Below are positions 1 through 8,364 of a DNA stretch of 64,000 nucleotides, piece after piece (the stretch's first letter is position 1; each line of letters opens with the position of its first letter). Position numbers and translations under genes: made by a program. Location: assembly GCA_963782965.1 (NCBI GenBank), contig CAWALV010000006.1, forward strand, positions 1,550,001 to 1,614,000, in the 5' to 3' direction. Below the pieces are notes generated by a model. The model ran no database searches. It was not told where the DNA came from and saw only the letters and a list, made by a program, of their open reading frames with translations. Origin of the DNA: CAWALV01 sp963782965 (lineage in GTDB: Bacteria > Actinomycetota > Actinomycetes > Acidothermales > Acidothermaceae).

Positions 1-1018
1 CCTGGAACCGCGCGCCGTGGTCGGACGCGTCACCGATGATGACCTGACCACCGTGTGCCTCGACGAGGCCCTTCACGATGTAGAGGCCGAGCCCGGTGCC
101 GCCGCGACGGCCCGCGCGCCAGAACCGGCGAAACACCAGGTTGCGTATCTCGGCGGGTACGCCTTCGCCCTCGTCGCTGACCGTGATCGCGACGCCCGAA
201 CCGGCGGCTTCGATCGCGATCCGGACCCCACCGCTGCCGTGCCGGATCGCGTTGTCGACGAGGTTGGAAAGCACCTGGTCGAACTTGTCGGGGTCGATCC
301 AGACTTCGGGCAGCTCGCCCGAACTCGTCACCGTGAAGCGCTCAGCGGCCTCCCCCGCGGCGACCCTGCCCTGCACGGCACGGTGTGCAGCCTGGACGAC
401 GTCGATCACCTGCTTGCGCAGCTCGAGCCGGTCGGCGTCGATGCGCGATACGTCGAGCAGTTCGCTGATCAGACGCGTGACCCGGTCGGCGTCTGCGTTC
501 ACGGTTTGCAGCATCAACTTCCGCTGCTCGTCGTTGAAACGGTCCCACTTGTTCAGCAGCGTGGCGGTGAAGCCCTTGACGCTGGTGAGTGGCGAACGGA
601 GTTCGTGCGCAACCGTCGAGACGAGGTCGGCGCGGTCGCGATCGGCTCGCTCCCGTTCGCCGGCGCCCCGAAAGCTGATGATCAACCGGTTGACCGGGCC
701 ACCTTGTCGATCTCGCACATACCGAGCGGTCACATAGATCTCGCGCTCGTCGGGCAGGGTGAGGCGGCGCTCGGGTTGGCCGGTTCTGATGGAGAGTCCG
801 TCGTAGGGGCAGGTCCAGGACCACCAGTCGCGCCCAACCGAATCGCTCACCGGCAAGACCTCGCGGTAGTCGCGGCCGACGGCGTCATCGGCCGGTCGCC
901 GGAGCAGCTTCGCGCCCGCTGCGTTGAGCAGCACGACGTGGCCGTGTTCGTCGGCGATCAGCAACCCGTCAGGGAGAAGGTCGAATGCCGCTTTCTCGTG
1001 CTCGATCTCGGGCGACAT
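1..1018 (-). CDS. PAS-domain sensor histidine kinase (3' end cut by window edge)
   Basis: This is the N-terminal 339 codons of a soluble two-component histidine kinase whose end lies outside the window. An N-terminal PAS-like sensor (about residues 8-110) is followed by the phospho-acceptor H-box VSTVAHELRSPLTS (His near residue 138), an N-box NLVDNAIRHG, a G1 box DEGEGVP and a G2 box GGTGLGLYIVKG. No membrane segment is seen before the PAS domain, so it probably senses a cytoplasmic signal. The ATG at 1018 has a strong AGGAGG ribosome site eight bases upstream. It lies downstream of the rRNA methyltransferase in the infC-rpmI-rplT group; an orphan kinase between that group and pheST is seen in other actinobacteria. 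No response regulator is adjacent. Confidence 0.9.
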   Translation of the reverse strand, partial: MSPEIEHEKAAFDLLPDGLLIADEHGHVVLLNAAGAKLLRRPADDAVGRDYREVLPVSDSVGRDWWSWTCPYDGLSIRTGQPERRLTLPDEREIYVTARYVRDRQGGPVNRLIISFRGAGERERADRDRADLVSTVAHELRSPLTSVKGFTATLLNKWDRFNDEQRKLMLQTVNADADRVTRLISELLDVSRIDADRLELRKQVIDVVQAAHRAVQGRVAAGEAAERFTVTSSGELPEVWIDPDKFDQVLSNLVDNAIRHGSGGVRIAIEAAGSGVAITVSDEGEGVPAEIRNLVFRRFWRAGRRGGTGLGLYIVKGLVEAHGGQVIIGDASDHGARFQ

Positions 1019-1172
1019 CGCCTGCCTCCTTCACACGGAGCGGGTCGTTGGCAGCTGACCGCGACAGACTACGCATCGATGCGATGTCGGCCAGAAGGCG
1101 CATCCCCGACCCTACCGGCGGCCGGCCGGAGCCAGGCGATCGAGCAGGCGGGATTTCTGCCGCCCGTCGCCG

Positions 1173-2054
1173 TCAGTCACTCGGCCTGCGTCGCTGGGCG
1201 CGCGCGGATGCGTAGAGGCAGACCGCGGCCGCCGCCGCCAGGTTGAGGCTCTCGGCCCTGCCATGGATAGGAACCCGAACGGCGGCATCGGCGAGCCGCA
1301 CCACGTCGTCGGGAAGGCCCCACGCCTCGTTGCCGAAGACCCACGCGGTCGGAGCAGCCAGTGTGGGTTCCATCGCATCGAGATCAGTCGGCGCCGAACC
1401 GTCTGCGGCGAGGATCTGCAGCCCCGCCGCACGCACCATCGCCAGTGCGTCACTCGTCGCCACGCCGGTGACGAGCGGCAGGTGGAACAGGCTGCCGACC
1501 GATGCGCGCACGCACTTGCCGTTGTAGGGATCGACGCTCCCGTCGGCGAAGAGGACGCCGTCGGCACCGGCGGCGTCGGCAGTGCGCACGACCGTGCCCG
1601 CGTTGCCTGGGTCGCGCACGGCAGCGAGGACGACGAGCAGCCGGGGCGCGGTCGCGATGAGCTCCGCAAGACCGATGTCGCGCCGTTCGCAAACGGCGAC
1701 AATGCCCTGCGGCGTCACGGTCTCGGACAGCTCGGCAAGCACCCGGCCGCTGGCGCGTCGCACCGGGATGCCGAGGCGAACGGCTCGATCGACAAGCTCA
1801 GCGCAGCGCTCCTGTGCCGGCCCGCTGACGAAGAGCTCGCGAACGCCGCGCCCGGCCGGGCTTGCGGCATCGGCCAACGCCTCGGCGACGGCCTGGGCAC
1901 CTTCTGCGAGGAAGAGCGAGTCCTGCTCCCGGTACGCCCGCTTGGTCAGCCGGCGCGCGGCTTTCACGACCGGCGCGCGGACGTCGGTCAGCTCATCCGC
2001 TCGACCCGGCCCGGCCGGGACACGCGTCGCGGACGGCGGCGGATCGGTGCGCAC
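1173..2054 (-). CDS. TrmH/SpoU-family RNA 2'-O-methyltransferase
   Basis: This is a SAM-dependent SPOUT-class RNA 2'-O-ribose methyltransferase acting on rRNA or tRNA. An N-terminal substrate-binding domain (KAARRLTKRAYREQ) precedes the SpoU core with the three family motifs: AAVRDPGNAGTVVRTADAAG, VFGNEAWGLPDD, and a C-terminal SLNLAAAAAVCLY that forms the trefoil knot. The frame stays open into rplT; I placed the start at the GTG at 2054, just after the rplT stop, because it keeps the N-terminal domain, although no clear ribosome site supports it. The position behind infC-rpmI-rplT is typical for actinobacterial tsnR/trmH-like genes. The exact RNA target cannot be told from sequence. Confidence 0.9.
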   Translation of the reverse strand: MRTDPPPSATRVPAGPGRADELTDVRAPVVKAARRLTKRAYREQDSLFLAEGAQAVAEALADAASPAGRGVRELFVSGPAQERCAELVDRAVRLGIPVRRASGRVLAELSETVTPQGIVAVCERRDIGLAELIATAPRLLVVLAAVRDPGNAGTVVRTADAAGADGVLFADGSVDPYNGKCVRASVGSLFHLPLVTGVATSDALAMVRAAGLQILAADGSAPTDLDAMEPTLAAPTAWVFGNEAWGLPDDVVRLADAAVRVPIHGRAESLNLAAAAAVCLYASARAQRRRPSD

Positions 2055-2071
2055 CTGGCGGCGACGCGGAG

Positions 2072-2443
2072 TCAGGCCGCCGGCGCAACGGGCAATGCCT
2101 GCTTGGCGACGGCGACGAGCGCCGCGAACGCGGTGTCGTCGTTGACCGCAAGCTCGGCGAGCATCTTGCGGTCGACGTCGACCCCGGCCGCCTTCAGACC
2201 CTGGATGAGCCGGTTGTAGGTCATGCCGTGGGAGCGGGCAGCGGCGTTGATCCGCTGGATCCACAAACGACGAAAGTCACCCTTGCGCGCCCGCCGGTCG
2301 CGGTAGCTGTAGGTCATCGAGTGGAGCATCTGCTCCTTGGCCTTGCGGTACAGGCGCGAGCGCTGGCCGCGGTAGCCGCTGGCGCGCTCGAGAACGACCC
2401 GGCGCTTCTTCTGGGCGTTGACTGCCCGCTTCACGCGTGCCAC
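2072..2443 (-). CDS. rplT: 50S ribosomal protein L20
   Basis: Ribosomal protein L20 binds 23S rRNA early in 50S assembly. The 123-residue protein starts MARVKRAVNAQKKRR and contains the conserved basic helix ASGYRGQRSRLYRKAKEQ and the globular part with WIQRINAAARSHGMTYNRLI, which is the full family length. It is the third gene of the infC-rpmI-rplT operon, 97 bases after rpmI. In Bacillus, L20 represses this operon through a leader RNA; whether that applies here is unknown. Confidence 0.98.
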   Translation of the reverse strand: MARVKRAVNAQKKRRVVLERASGYRGQRSRLYRKAKEQMLHSMTYSYRDRRARKGDFRRLWIQRINAAARSHGMTYNRLIQGLKAAGVDVDRKMLAELAVNDDTAFAALVAVAKQALPVAPAA

Positions 2444-2540
2444 GTGACAACTCCTTGTCGCGACCGACCGAGGTGGTCGGCAGGTTCGGATGGCAGCGGA
2501 CGTCGTCCGCGCCTCGGGTGATACGAGTCGATGAGGTCGA

Positions 2541-2735
2541 TCAGATGCCGAGCATCTTCTTGACGCGCTTGGCGTCGGCCGGCGCGACGGCGACCTGGCC
2601 GTTGAGACGTCGGGTCAGAGTCGACGGCTTGTGCTCGAGGTAGTGCCTCCGGTTGGCCCGCTGGCGCATGATCTTGCCGCTGCCCGTGATCCGGAACCGC
2701 TTGCCGGCCCCACTGTGGGTCTTCATCTTCGGCAT
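2541..2735 (-). CDS. rpmI: 50S ribosomal protein L35
   Basis: Ribosomal protein L35 is a small, very basic 64-residue 50S protein. The frame is open upstream, but MPKMKTHSGAGKRF is the family N-terminus, so the ATG at 2735 is the start; it is preceded by the purine-rich stretch AAGGAGAAGACGGCC. KRVKKMLGI at the C-terminus is typical. It lies between infC and rplT, 91 bases downstream of infC. Confidence 0.97.
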   Translation of the reverse strand: MPKMKTHSGAGKRFRITGSGKIMRQRANRRHYLEHKPSTLTRRLNGQVAVAPADAKRVKKMLGI

Positions 2736-2826
2736 GGTGGCCGTCTTCTCCTTCGTCCTTCGTCGTCGGGCCCGGAGGACCCGGGGCACCGTGGTAAAGC
2801 ACAAGCGAAGCTAGCGATGAAGCTAG

Positions 2827-3447
2827 TCAGGAAGCATCGTGACTCTCGCCGGGCGCTGCTTCAGGCGCTGCGGACTTGGTGCCGTCGTCCGCGGTGCTCG
2901 CCCGCTCGGCGGCGCGCTCGGCCTTGAAGTCGGCCTTCTTCTTGTGGGGTCCGAGGACCATGATCATGTTTCGGCCGTCGAGCTTGGGCGCCGATTCGAC
3001 GAAGCCGAGTTCGGCGACGTCTTCGGCGAGCCGCTGCAAGAGCCTGGCTCCCATCTCGGGCCGGGACTGCTCCCGACCGCGGAACATGATCGTGATCTTG
3101 ACCTTGTCGCCCTCCTTGAGGAACCGCACGACGTGACCCTTCTTGGTCTCGTAGTCGTGCGTGTCGATCTTGGGACGCAGCTTCATCTCCTTGATGACGG
3201 TCTGCGCCTGGTTCTTTCGCGCCTCACGAGCCTTGACGGCCGACTCGTACTTGAACTTGCCGTAGTCCATGAGCCTGGCCACCGGCGGCTGGGCCATCGG
3301 CGCGACCTCGACCAGGTCGAGATCGGCTTCTTCCGCCAACCGAAGAGCGTCCTCTATACGGACGATGCCGACCTGCTCCCCGCCGGGCCCGACCAGTCGT
3401 ACTTCGGGAACGCGGATCCGGTCGTTGATACGGGGTTCGACGCTGAT
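2827..3447 (-). CDS. infC: Translation initiation factor IF-3, likely ATC start
   Basis: IF-3 keeps 30S subunits free and proofreads initiator tRNA and start codons. The N-domain begins EPRINDRIRVPEVRLVG, the linker is rich in Lys/Arg/Glu, and the C-domain carries KVKITIMFRGREQSRPEMG. A low-conservation Ala/Glu tail extends past the core. No ATG, GTG or TTG lies at the expected N-terminus. The ATC at 3447 is preceded by AGGAGGT and gives ISVEPRIND, matching the family. Rare start codons are known for infC (AUU in E. coli), where IF-3 represses its own translation; the same logic is inferred here. The nearest in-frame upstream ATG would add about 35 unlikely Gly/His-rich residues. Confidence 0.92.
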   Translation of the reverse strand: MSVEPRINDRIRVPEVRLVGPGGEQVGIVRIEDALRLAEEADLDLVEVAPMAQPPVARLMDYGKFKYESAVKAREARKNQAQTVIKEMKLRPKIDTHDYETKKGHVVRFLKEGDKVKITIMFRGREQSRPEMGARLLQRLAEDVAELGFVESAPKLDGRNMIMVLGPHKKKADFKAERAAERASTADDGTKSAAPEAAPGESHDAS

Positions 3448-3538
3448 GGGACCTCCTGCTGGTTGCGAGCCGACGACGCCTTGCCATCCGCTGTGATGCA
3501 GTGCTCCGACGCCACGGCGCCCACCTGGGGGCGGCATG

Positions 3539-3573
3539 AAAAAGAGCCCTGCACGACACGCATGCGAGGGCTC
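3539..3573 (-). terminator. Terminator-like hairpin in the infC leader (possible attenuator)
   Basis: On the minus strand GAGCCCT (3567-3573) pairs perfectly with AGGGCTC (3544-3550) around a 16-base loop that itself contains CGCATGCG, followed directly by five Ts (3539-3543). It lies about 90 bases upstream of the infC start and far below the hisG stop. It could end hisG-operon transcripts or act as an attenuator in the infC leader. Only the hairpin and T-run are seen; the regulatory role is inferred. Confidence 0.6.
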
Positions 3574-3805
3574 CAGTAAGCCGGACGACGCCGCGCGGGC
3601 GCCTGCCCGCCGGGCGACGAAGGGACAGTCACCGTAGCGAGCGGTCACCGCACCGTGGTGCGGCGACTCCAGCCGACCGAACCTTCCGGCTGGCGGGCCG
3701 GAGAGGTGGGAGCGAGGAGCCTCCACTTGCGGACACCGCAGCGGACACGGTGCCGGTCGTCCCCCGAGGCTACCAGCATCGGCCGGCGGGCGTCCGGCCA
3801 GGCGG
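3574..3805. other. Non-coding stretch between hisG and the infC leader hairpin
   Basis: No conserved coding sequence is seen in these 232 bases. They presumably hold the infC operon promoter. The only clear structure is an inverted repeat at 3648-3663 (CCGCACC, two-base centre, GGTGCGG), which could be an operator or a weak terminator for the riboflavin/hisG transcript. Several TA-containing hexamers could serve as -10 boxes, but none has a convincing -35 partner. Confidence 0.4.
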
Positions 3806-4681
3806 CTATTCGACGATCTTGGAGATCGGCAGCTCGAGGATGTCCCGCGCGCCGGCGCCTTTGAGGGTCGGGATCAGCCGGTTGACGCCCTTCTTCGGCA
3901 CCACCGACTCGACCGCGTGCATCCCGCCGGACGCCAGCGCCGTGATCGTCGGCGAGCCCATCGACGGCAGCACCGCCAGCACGGCGTCCAACTGGCCGTC
4001 CGCCACGTTCAGCTTGATCAACACGCTCGCCCTGGCCTGGATCGCGCCACGCAGCAGGAGCGCGATGTCGTCCATCGCGGCGCGCTTGCCGGCGTCCGCT
4101 GCGGCCGCGGCGTTCGTGATGAGCTCGGTGCGCGACGTCAGCAACGTGTCGATGATCTTCAGGCCGTGCTTGCGCAGGCTGGTGCCGGTCTCGGTGACGT
4201 CGACGATCGCGTCGACGATGTCGGGCACCTTCGCCTCGGTGGCCCCGTAGCTGGGCACGATCGTCGCCTTCACGCCGATCTTCTCGAAGTAGCGCTTGGT
4301 GAGCTGGGGCACCTCCGTCGACACCCGGACGCCGTCGGGCAGATCCTCCCCGCGCTCGGCCGGGTGCTCCTTGACGACCGCGAGGACGATCCGCACCGGG
4401 TTGGACGTCGCGCGCGAGTACTCGAGCTCGCCCAGCGAAACGACGTCGGCATCGGTCTCGGCGATCCAGTCGCGCCCGGTGATGCCGAGGTCGAACAGGC
4501 CCTGCTCGACGTAGGTCGGAATCTCTTGCGGGCGCAGGAACCGGACCGTGTCGATGCGCGGGTCGTCTATGGAGGCGTGGTAGTCGCGGTCGGATCCGCG
4601 GCTCACGCCGAGGTCGGCGGCCTCGAACAGGTCGAGGGTCGCACGCTCCAGCGAACCCTTGGGCAAGACAAGTGACAGCAC
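3806..4681 (-). CDS. hisG: ATP phosphoribosyltransferase, long form
   Basis: HisG catalyses the first committed step of histidine synthesis, joining ATP and PRPP. At 291 residues it is the long HisG(L) type with its own C-terminal regulatory domain, so it needs no HisZ. Seen are the N-terminal LPKGSLERATLDLFEAADL, the catalytic-domain signature DIVDAIVDVTETGTSLRKHG and the ACT-like C-terminal domain (about residues 215-285) with GSPTITAL, the part that binds histidine for feedback inhibition. It follows ribH after 102 bases. hisE, often next to hisG in actinobacteria, is not present; the gap holds only a low-complexity GGGCGGACT-type repeat. Confidence 0.97.
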   Translation of the reverse strand: MLSLVLPKGSLERATLDLFEAADLGVSRGSDRDYHASIDDPRIDTVRFLRPQEIPTYVEQGLFDLGITGRDWIAETDADVVSLGELEYSRATSNPVRIVLAVVKEHPAERGEDLPDGVRVSTEVPQLTKRYFEKIGVKATIVPSYGATEAKVPDIVDAIVDVTETGTSLRKHGLKIIDTLLTSRTELITNAAAAADAGKRAAMDDIALLLRGAIQARASVLIKLNVADGQLDAVLAVLPSMGSPTITALASGGMHAVESVVPKKGVNRLIPTLKGAGARDILELPISKIVE

Positions 4682-4783
4682 GGCGAAGCCTCTCGAAACG
4701 CGGGGCAGACGGGGCAGCGGGACGGACTGGGCGGACTGGGCGGACGCGGCAGGCGAAGAAGACCGGCAGACGGATCAGCAGGG

Positions 4784-5311
4784 TCAGCGCTCGACCGGCG
4801 GATGACCGAAACCGGCCACCCCGGAACCCGCGCTGCCGTGATGTCGAAGCCGCCGGAGCACCACAGCTGCGTCGAGCGCGGCCACCGTCGCCTCCCAACC
4901 CTTGTCCTCGGCGCTGTCGGGCAGCCCGCAGCGGTCCAAAGCTTGCGCGACAGTATCGCAGGTCAGCACACCGTCGCCGACCGGGACGCCGGTGTCGAGC
5001 GCCACCCTGCCGATGCCCGACGTCGTCACCTGGCAGACGTAGTCGAAGTGCGGCGTGCCGCCGCGTATCACCGCGCCTAAGCACACGACGGCGTCATGAG
5101 TCGCGGCCAGCTGCTGCGCCACCACCGGCAGTTCCAACGCTCCGGCGACGCGGACGACGGTCGGCGCCGAGATCTTGCACGCCTGCGCGGCGGCCACGGA
5201 GCGCGCGAGCAGGGCCTCGACGACCGACTCGTTCCATCGGGTCGCCACGATGCCGAGCGTCAGGTCGGCGGCATCGACGGGCTCGGCCTGTGGGCGACCA
5301 TCACCGCTCAT
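4784..5311 (-). CDS. ribH: 6,7-dimethyl-8-ribityllumazine synthase
   Basis: Lumazine synthase condenses 3,4-dihydroxy-2-butanone 4-phosphate with the ribityl-aminouracil to give 6,7-dimethyl-8-ribityllumazine, the last intermediate before riboflavin. Family motifs are LGIVATRWNESVV, the substrate site GALELP, CLGAVIRGGTPHFDYV, the catalytic His region and PVGDGVLTCDT. At 175 residues it is slightly long because of a non-conserved C-terminal tail of about 20 residues. It follows ribBA by 12 bases and closes the riboflavin operon. Confidence 0.97.
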   Translation of the reverse strand: MSGDGRPQAEPVDAADLTLGIVATRWNESVVEALLARSVAAAQACKISAPTVVRVAGALELPVVAQQLAATHDAVVCLGAVIRGGTPHFDYVCQVTTSGIGRVALDTGVPVGDGVLTCDTVAQALDRCGLPDSAEDKGWEATVAALDAAVVLRRLRHHGSAGSGVAGFGHPPVER

Positions 5312-5323
5312 GGACGCGCCCCC

Positions 5324-6616
5324 TCATGACAGACCGCCCTGTTGTTCGTTGAACACCGAGCCGGGCACGATCGGCACTGCGTCGGGAAGCTGCAGGTCAT
5401 GGCCCATCCGGTCGCGCTTGGTCAGCAGGTAACGCAGGTTGAGCGGGTTGACGTGCGTCGGCAACGGCACCCGGCCGACCACCTGCAGCCCCCAGCCCTC
5501 CAGGCCCGCCCGCTTCGCCGGGTTGTTCGACAACAGCCGCATCGAGCGCACGCCGAGGTCGGTCAACGCCTGCGCGCCGGTTCCGTAGTCGCGCGCATCG
5601 GCCGGCAGCCCGAGTTCGAGGTTGGCCTCGATCGTGTCGGCACCACGGTCTTGCAGCTCGTAGGCCCGCAGCTTGCGCATCAGCCCGATACCGCGCCCCT
5701 CGTGACCGCGAATGTAGAGGATCACGCCACGACCTTCCGCCCCGATCGCCGCCATCGCGGCATCGAGCTGCGGGCCGCAGTCGCATCGCAGCGAACCGAA
5801 CACGTCGCCGGTCAAGCACTCGGAGTGGGCGCGCACCAGCACGTCGTCGCCGTCGCCGATGTCGCCCATGACCAAGGCGATGAGTTCGGCACCGTCGAGA
5901 GTGCTGCGGTAGCCGACGGCGTGCCATTCGCCGTGCACGGTGGGGAGCCGAGCCTCGGCGACCCGCTGGATCGTGCTCTCGTGGCGACGCCGGTAGGCGA
6001 CCAGGTCGGCGATCGAGACGATCGTGAGCTGCTCCTCCTTGGCGAACCGCAACAGCCTGGGCAGCCGCGCCATCGACCCGTCGTCGTCGACGATCTCGCT
6101 GATGACCCCGGCCGGCGTGAGACCGGCGAGGCGAGCCAGGTCGACGGTCGCTTCGGTATGCCCGGTGCGGCGCAACACCCCGCCCTCGACCGCGCGCAAC
6201 GGGAAGATGTGCCCCGGGCGGGTCAGTTCGTACGGCTCGGTGGCGGAGTCGGCAAGCACCCGCACGGTGTGCGCGCGGTCGGCCGCCGAAATCCCCGTCG
6301 TGATGCCGAACCGCGCGTCGACCGAGACGGTGTAGGCAGTCTGTTTCGCTTCCTCGTTGCGCATGGTCATCGGCGGCAGACCCAGGCGGTCGAGGGTCTC
6401 GCCTTCCATCGGGACGCACAGCACCCCGCTGGTGTGGCGCACCATGAAAGCAATCAGTTCGGGTGTGACGCGCGACGCGGCAGCGACGAGGTCGCCCTCG
6501 TTCTCGCGGTCGCGGTCGTCGACGACGATGACGGCCCGACCGCCGGCGATATCGGCTATCGCTTGTTCGATCGGATCGAAGGGCGAGTCGGGGACGTCGA
6601 CCGGTTCCTGCGTCAT
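5324..6616 (-). CDS. ribBA: Bifunctional DHBP synthase / GTP cyclohydrolase II
   Basis: This fusion enzyme supplies both riboflavin precursors. The N-terminal RibB domain (about residues 12-210) makes 3,4-dihydroxy-2-butanone 4-phosphate from ribulose 5-phosphate and carries the acidic loop DDRDRENEGDL and the conserved RPGHIFPLRA and TGHTEA. The C-terminal RibA domain (about 215-420) opens GTP and carries the zinc site SECLTGDVFGSLRCDCGPQL, the catalytic GHEGRGIGL and LLSNNPAKRAGLEG. Its ATG overlaps the ribE stop (ATGA), indicating translational coupling. Both domains look intact. Confidence 0.97.
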   Translation of the reverse strand: MTQEPVDVPDSPFDPIEQAIADIAGGRAVIVVDDRDRENEGDLVAAASRVTPELIAFMVRHTSGVLCVPMEGETLDRLGLPPMTMRNEEAKQTAYTVSVDARFGITTGISAADRAHTVRVLADSATEPYELTRPGHIFPLRAVEGGVLRRTGHTEATVDLARLAGLTPAGVISEIVDDDGSMARLPRLLRFAKEEQLTIVSIADLVAYRRRHESTIQRVAEARLPTVHGEWHAVGYRSTLDGAELIALVMGDIGDGDDVLVRAHSECLTGDVFGSLRCDCGPQLDAAMAAIGAEGRGVILYIRGHEGRGIGLMRKLRAYELQDRGADTIEANLELGLPADARDYGTGAQALTDLGVRSMRLLSNNPAKRAGLEGWGLQVVGRVPLPTHVNPLNLRYLLTKRDRMGHDLQLPDAVPIVPGSVFNEQQGGLS

Positions 6617-7239
6617 CTGTCACTCACCGTTCCGCTCAACCGCGCCTCGAGCAGGCGCTCGACGTACTTCGCCATGATGTCGACCTCGAGGTTGACGAGG
6701 TCTCCCGGCTGCACCAGCCCCAACGTCGTCCGCTGCAACGTCGTCGGGATCAGACTCACCGTGAATGCGAAGTCGTCGGCTGCCACCACGGTCAGGGAAA
6801 CACCGTCGACCGCGATCGAGCCCTTCTCGACGACGTAACGCGAGAGCGCGAGCGGCACCTCGATACGCACGACGTCCCACTGCGGGGTGTGCTCGCGCGC
6901 GAGTACCCGGCCGGTGCCGTCGATGTGGCCCTGGACGAGGTGACCGCCGAGCCTTGTCTGCAGCGTGGCAGCACGTTCGAGGTTGACCCTGCCGCCCACC
7001 CGCGCGCCGTTCAGGCTGGTACGCAGCAACGTCTCGCGCATCACGTCGGCGCAGAACGAGCCGATGCCGACCTCGACCACGGTCAGGCACACGCCCGACA
7101 CGGCGATCGAGTCGCCCGGCTCGGCCCCGGCGGTGACGACGGACGCCTCGATCGCGATCCGGCTCGCCTCGTCGGGCCCGACGGCGGTGGCGTCGACCCG
7201 TGTGATGGTGCCCAGCTCTTCGACAATGCCAGTGAACAC
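6613..7239 (-). CDS. ribE: Riboflavin synthase alpha chain
   Basis: Riboflavin synthase dismutates two lumazine molecules into riboflavin and the ribityl-aminouracil. The protein has the expected two lumazine-binding repeats: the N-terminal MFTGIVEELG with GVCLTV and MRETL, and the second repeat with GHLVQGHIDGTG and GVSLTV. The GTG at 7239 is the start, three bases after the ribD stop. It shares the FMN riboswitch-controlled transcript with ribD, ribBA and ribH. Confidence 0.96.
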   Translation of the reverse strand: MFTGIVEELGTITRVDATAVGPDEASRIAIEASVVTAGAEPGDSIAVSGVCLTVVEVGIGSFCADVMRETLLRTSLNGARVGGRVNLERAATLQTRLGGHLVQGHIDGTGRVLAREHTPQWDVVRIEVPLALSRYVVEKGSIAVDGVSLTVVAADDFAFTVSLIPTTLQRTTLGLVQPGDLVNLEVDIMAKYVERLLEARLSGTVSDR

Positions 7240-7242
7240 GTC

Positions 7243-8280
7243 TCATCCCTCCGGCTGCCGTGGTCGCGCCACGACCCGCACGTCGTCACCGACGAGGTCG
7301 ACCTCGTCGATGTGCCACCTGCTCGCGTCGCCGAGCGTCTTGACGCCGATCTCGCCGAGAGCGGCGGCTCCGGCACCGAGCAACATCGGGGCCACGTAGC
7401 AGACCACGCGATCGACGAGGCCCGCTTCGATGAACGCACCCGCAAGCGTCGGACCCCCTTCGAGCAACACGCTCGCGACGCCGCGCTCAGCGAGGGTCGC
7501 GACGACGAGTGCCGGGTCGTGCTCGCGCACCTGCAGCGTCGGCGCGCTGCCATCGAGCACTCGTGCGTCCGCCGGCAGGTCGCGGCGCCCGACCACCACG
7601 CGCAGCGGCTGCCTCGACGTCGAGACACCTTCCAACCGGGTCGTCAGTGCGGGGTCGTCAGCGAGCGCTGTGCCTGTTCCGACCATCACGGCGTCGCTGC
7701 GTGACCGCAACAGGTGAACATCGCGACGAGCGGCCGTGCCGGTGATCCAGCGGCTCGATCCGTCAGCGGCACAAACGCGGCCGTCGAGTGTTGCTGCGTA
7801 CTTCCAGGTCACGAACGGGCGGCCGGTACGCACCCGATGCAGCCAGGCTTCGTTCGCGGCCGCGGCCTGCGCCGCGAGCACCCCGCCGACGACGTCCAGG
7901 CCCGAGCCGCGCAACACCTGCGCACCGCCGGCCGCCACCGGCGTCGGATCGGCTACCGCGTAGACGACCCTCGCGATGCCGGCCGCTTCGATGGCCTGCG
8001 TGCACGGACCGGTACGCCCGGTGTGCGCGCACGGTTCGAGGGTGACGACCAGGGTGCCTCCGCGCGCCGCCGCCCCCGCCGCCACGAGTGCGACGACCTC
8101 TGCATGTGGCCCCCCGGCGTGCTCGTGGAAGCCCTCGCCGACGACGCGCTGCTCGGCGTCGAGGACGACGCAGCCGACGACCGGGTTCGGACTCGTCGAG
8201 CCGGCTCCGCGGTCGGCAAGCGAAATCGCGCGCCGCATCGCGGCGAGCTCCCGCTCACTGCCCGCCTGTTCGACTACCAC
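7243..8280 (-). CDS. ribD: Riboflavin biosynthesis deaminase/reductase RibD
   Basis: This bifunctional enzyme deaminates and then reduces the pyrimidine product of GTP cyclohydrolase II. The N-terminal deaminase domain (about 1-145) has the zinc motifs HAEVVAL and LEPCAHTGRTGPC; the C-terminal NADPH reductase domain (about 150-345) contains WKYAATLDGRVCAADG, WITG and LLEGGPTLAGAF. The GTG at 8280 is chosen because AGAGGAG lies four to five bases upstream. It is the first gene after the FMN riboswitch at 8365-8500 and is followed by ribE with a three-base gap. Confidence 0.96.
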   Translation of the reverse strand: MVVEQAGSERELAAMRRAISLADRGAGSTSPNPVVGCVVLDAEQRVVGEGFHEHAGGPHAEVVALVAAGAAARGGTLVVTLEPCAHTGRTGPCTQAIEAAGIARVVYAVADPTPVAAGGAQVLRGSGLDVVGGVLAAQAAAANEAWLHRVRTGRPFVTWKYAATLDGRVCAADGSSRWITGTAARRDVHLLRSRSDAVMVGTGTALADDPALTTRLEGVSTSRQPLRVVVGRRDLPADARVLDGSAPTLQVREHDPALVVATLAERGVASVLLEGGPTLAGAFIEAGLVDRVVCYVAPMLLGAGAAALGEIGVKTLGDASRWHIDEVDLVGDDVRVVARPRQPEG

Positions 8281-8364
8281 CCGACTCCTCTTCGCAAGAG
8301 CGCCGGGATCGACGGCTGGAGGGGTGGCATCGGCGAACGAGCGCGCGCGAGCGCGCCGCCCGCG

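Noticed and set aside
3645..5084. A 479-residue minus-strand frame covering hisG
   Set aside because: It is out of frame with the well-conserved HisG and consists of Arg/Pro/Ala-rich sequence with no recognisable domain.
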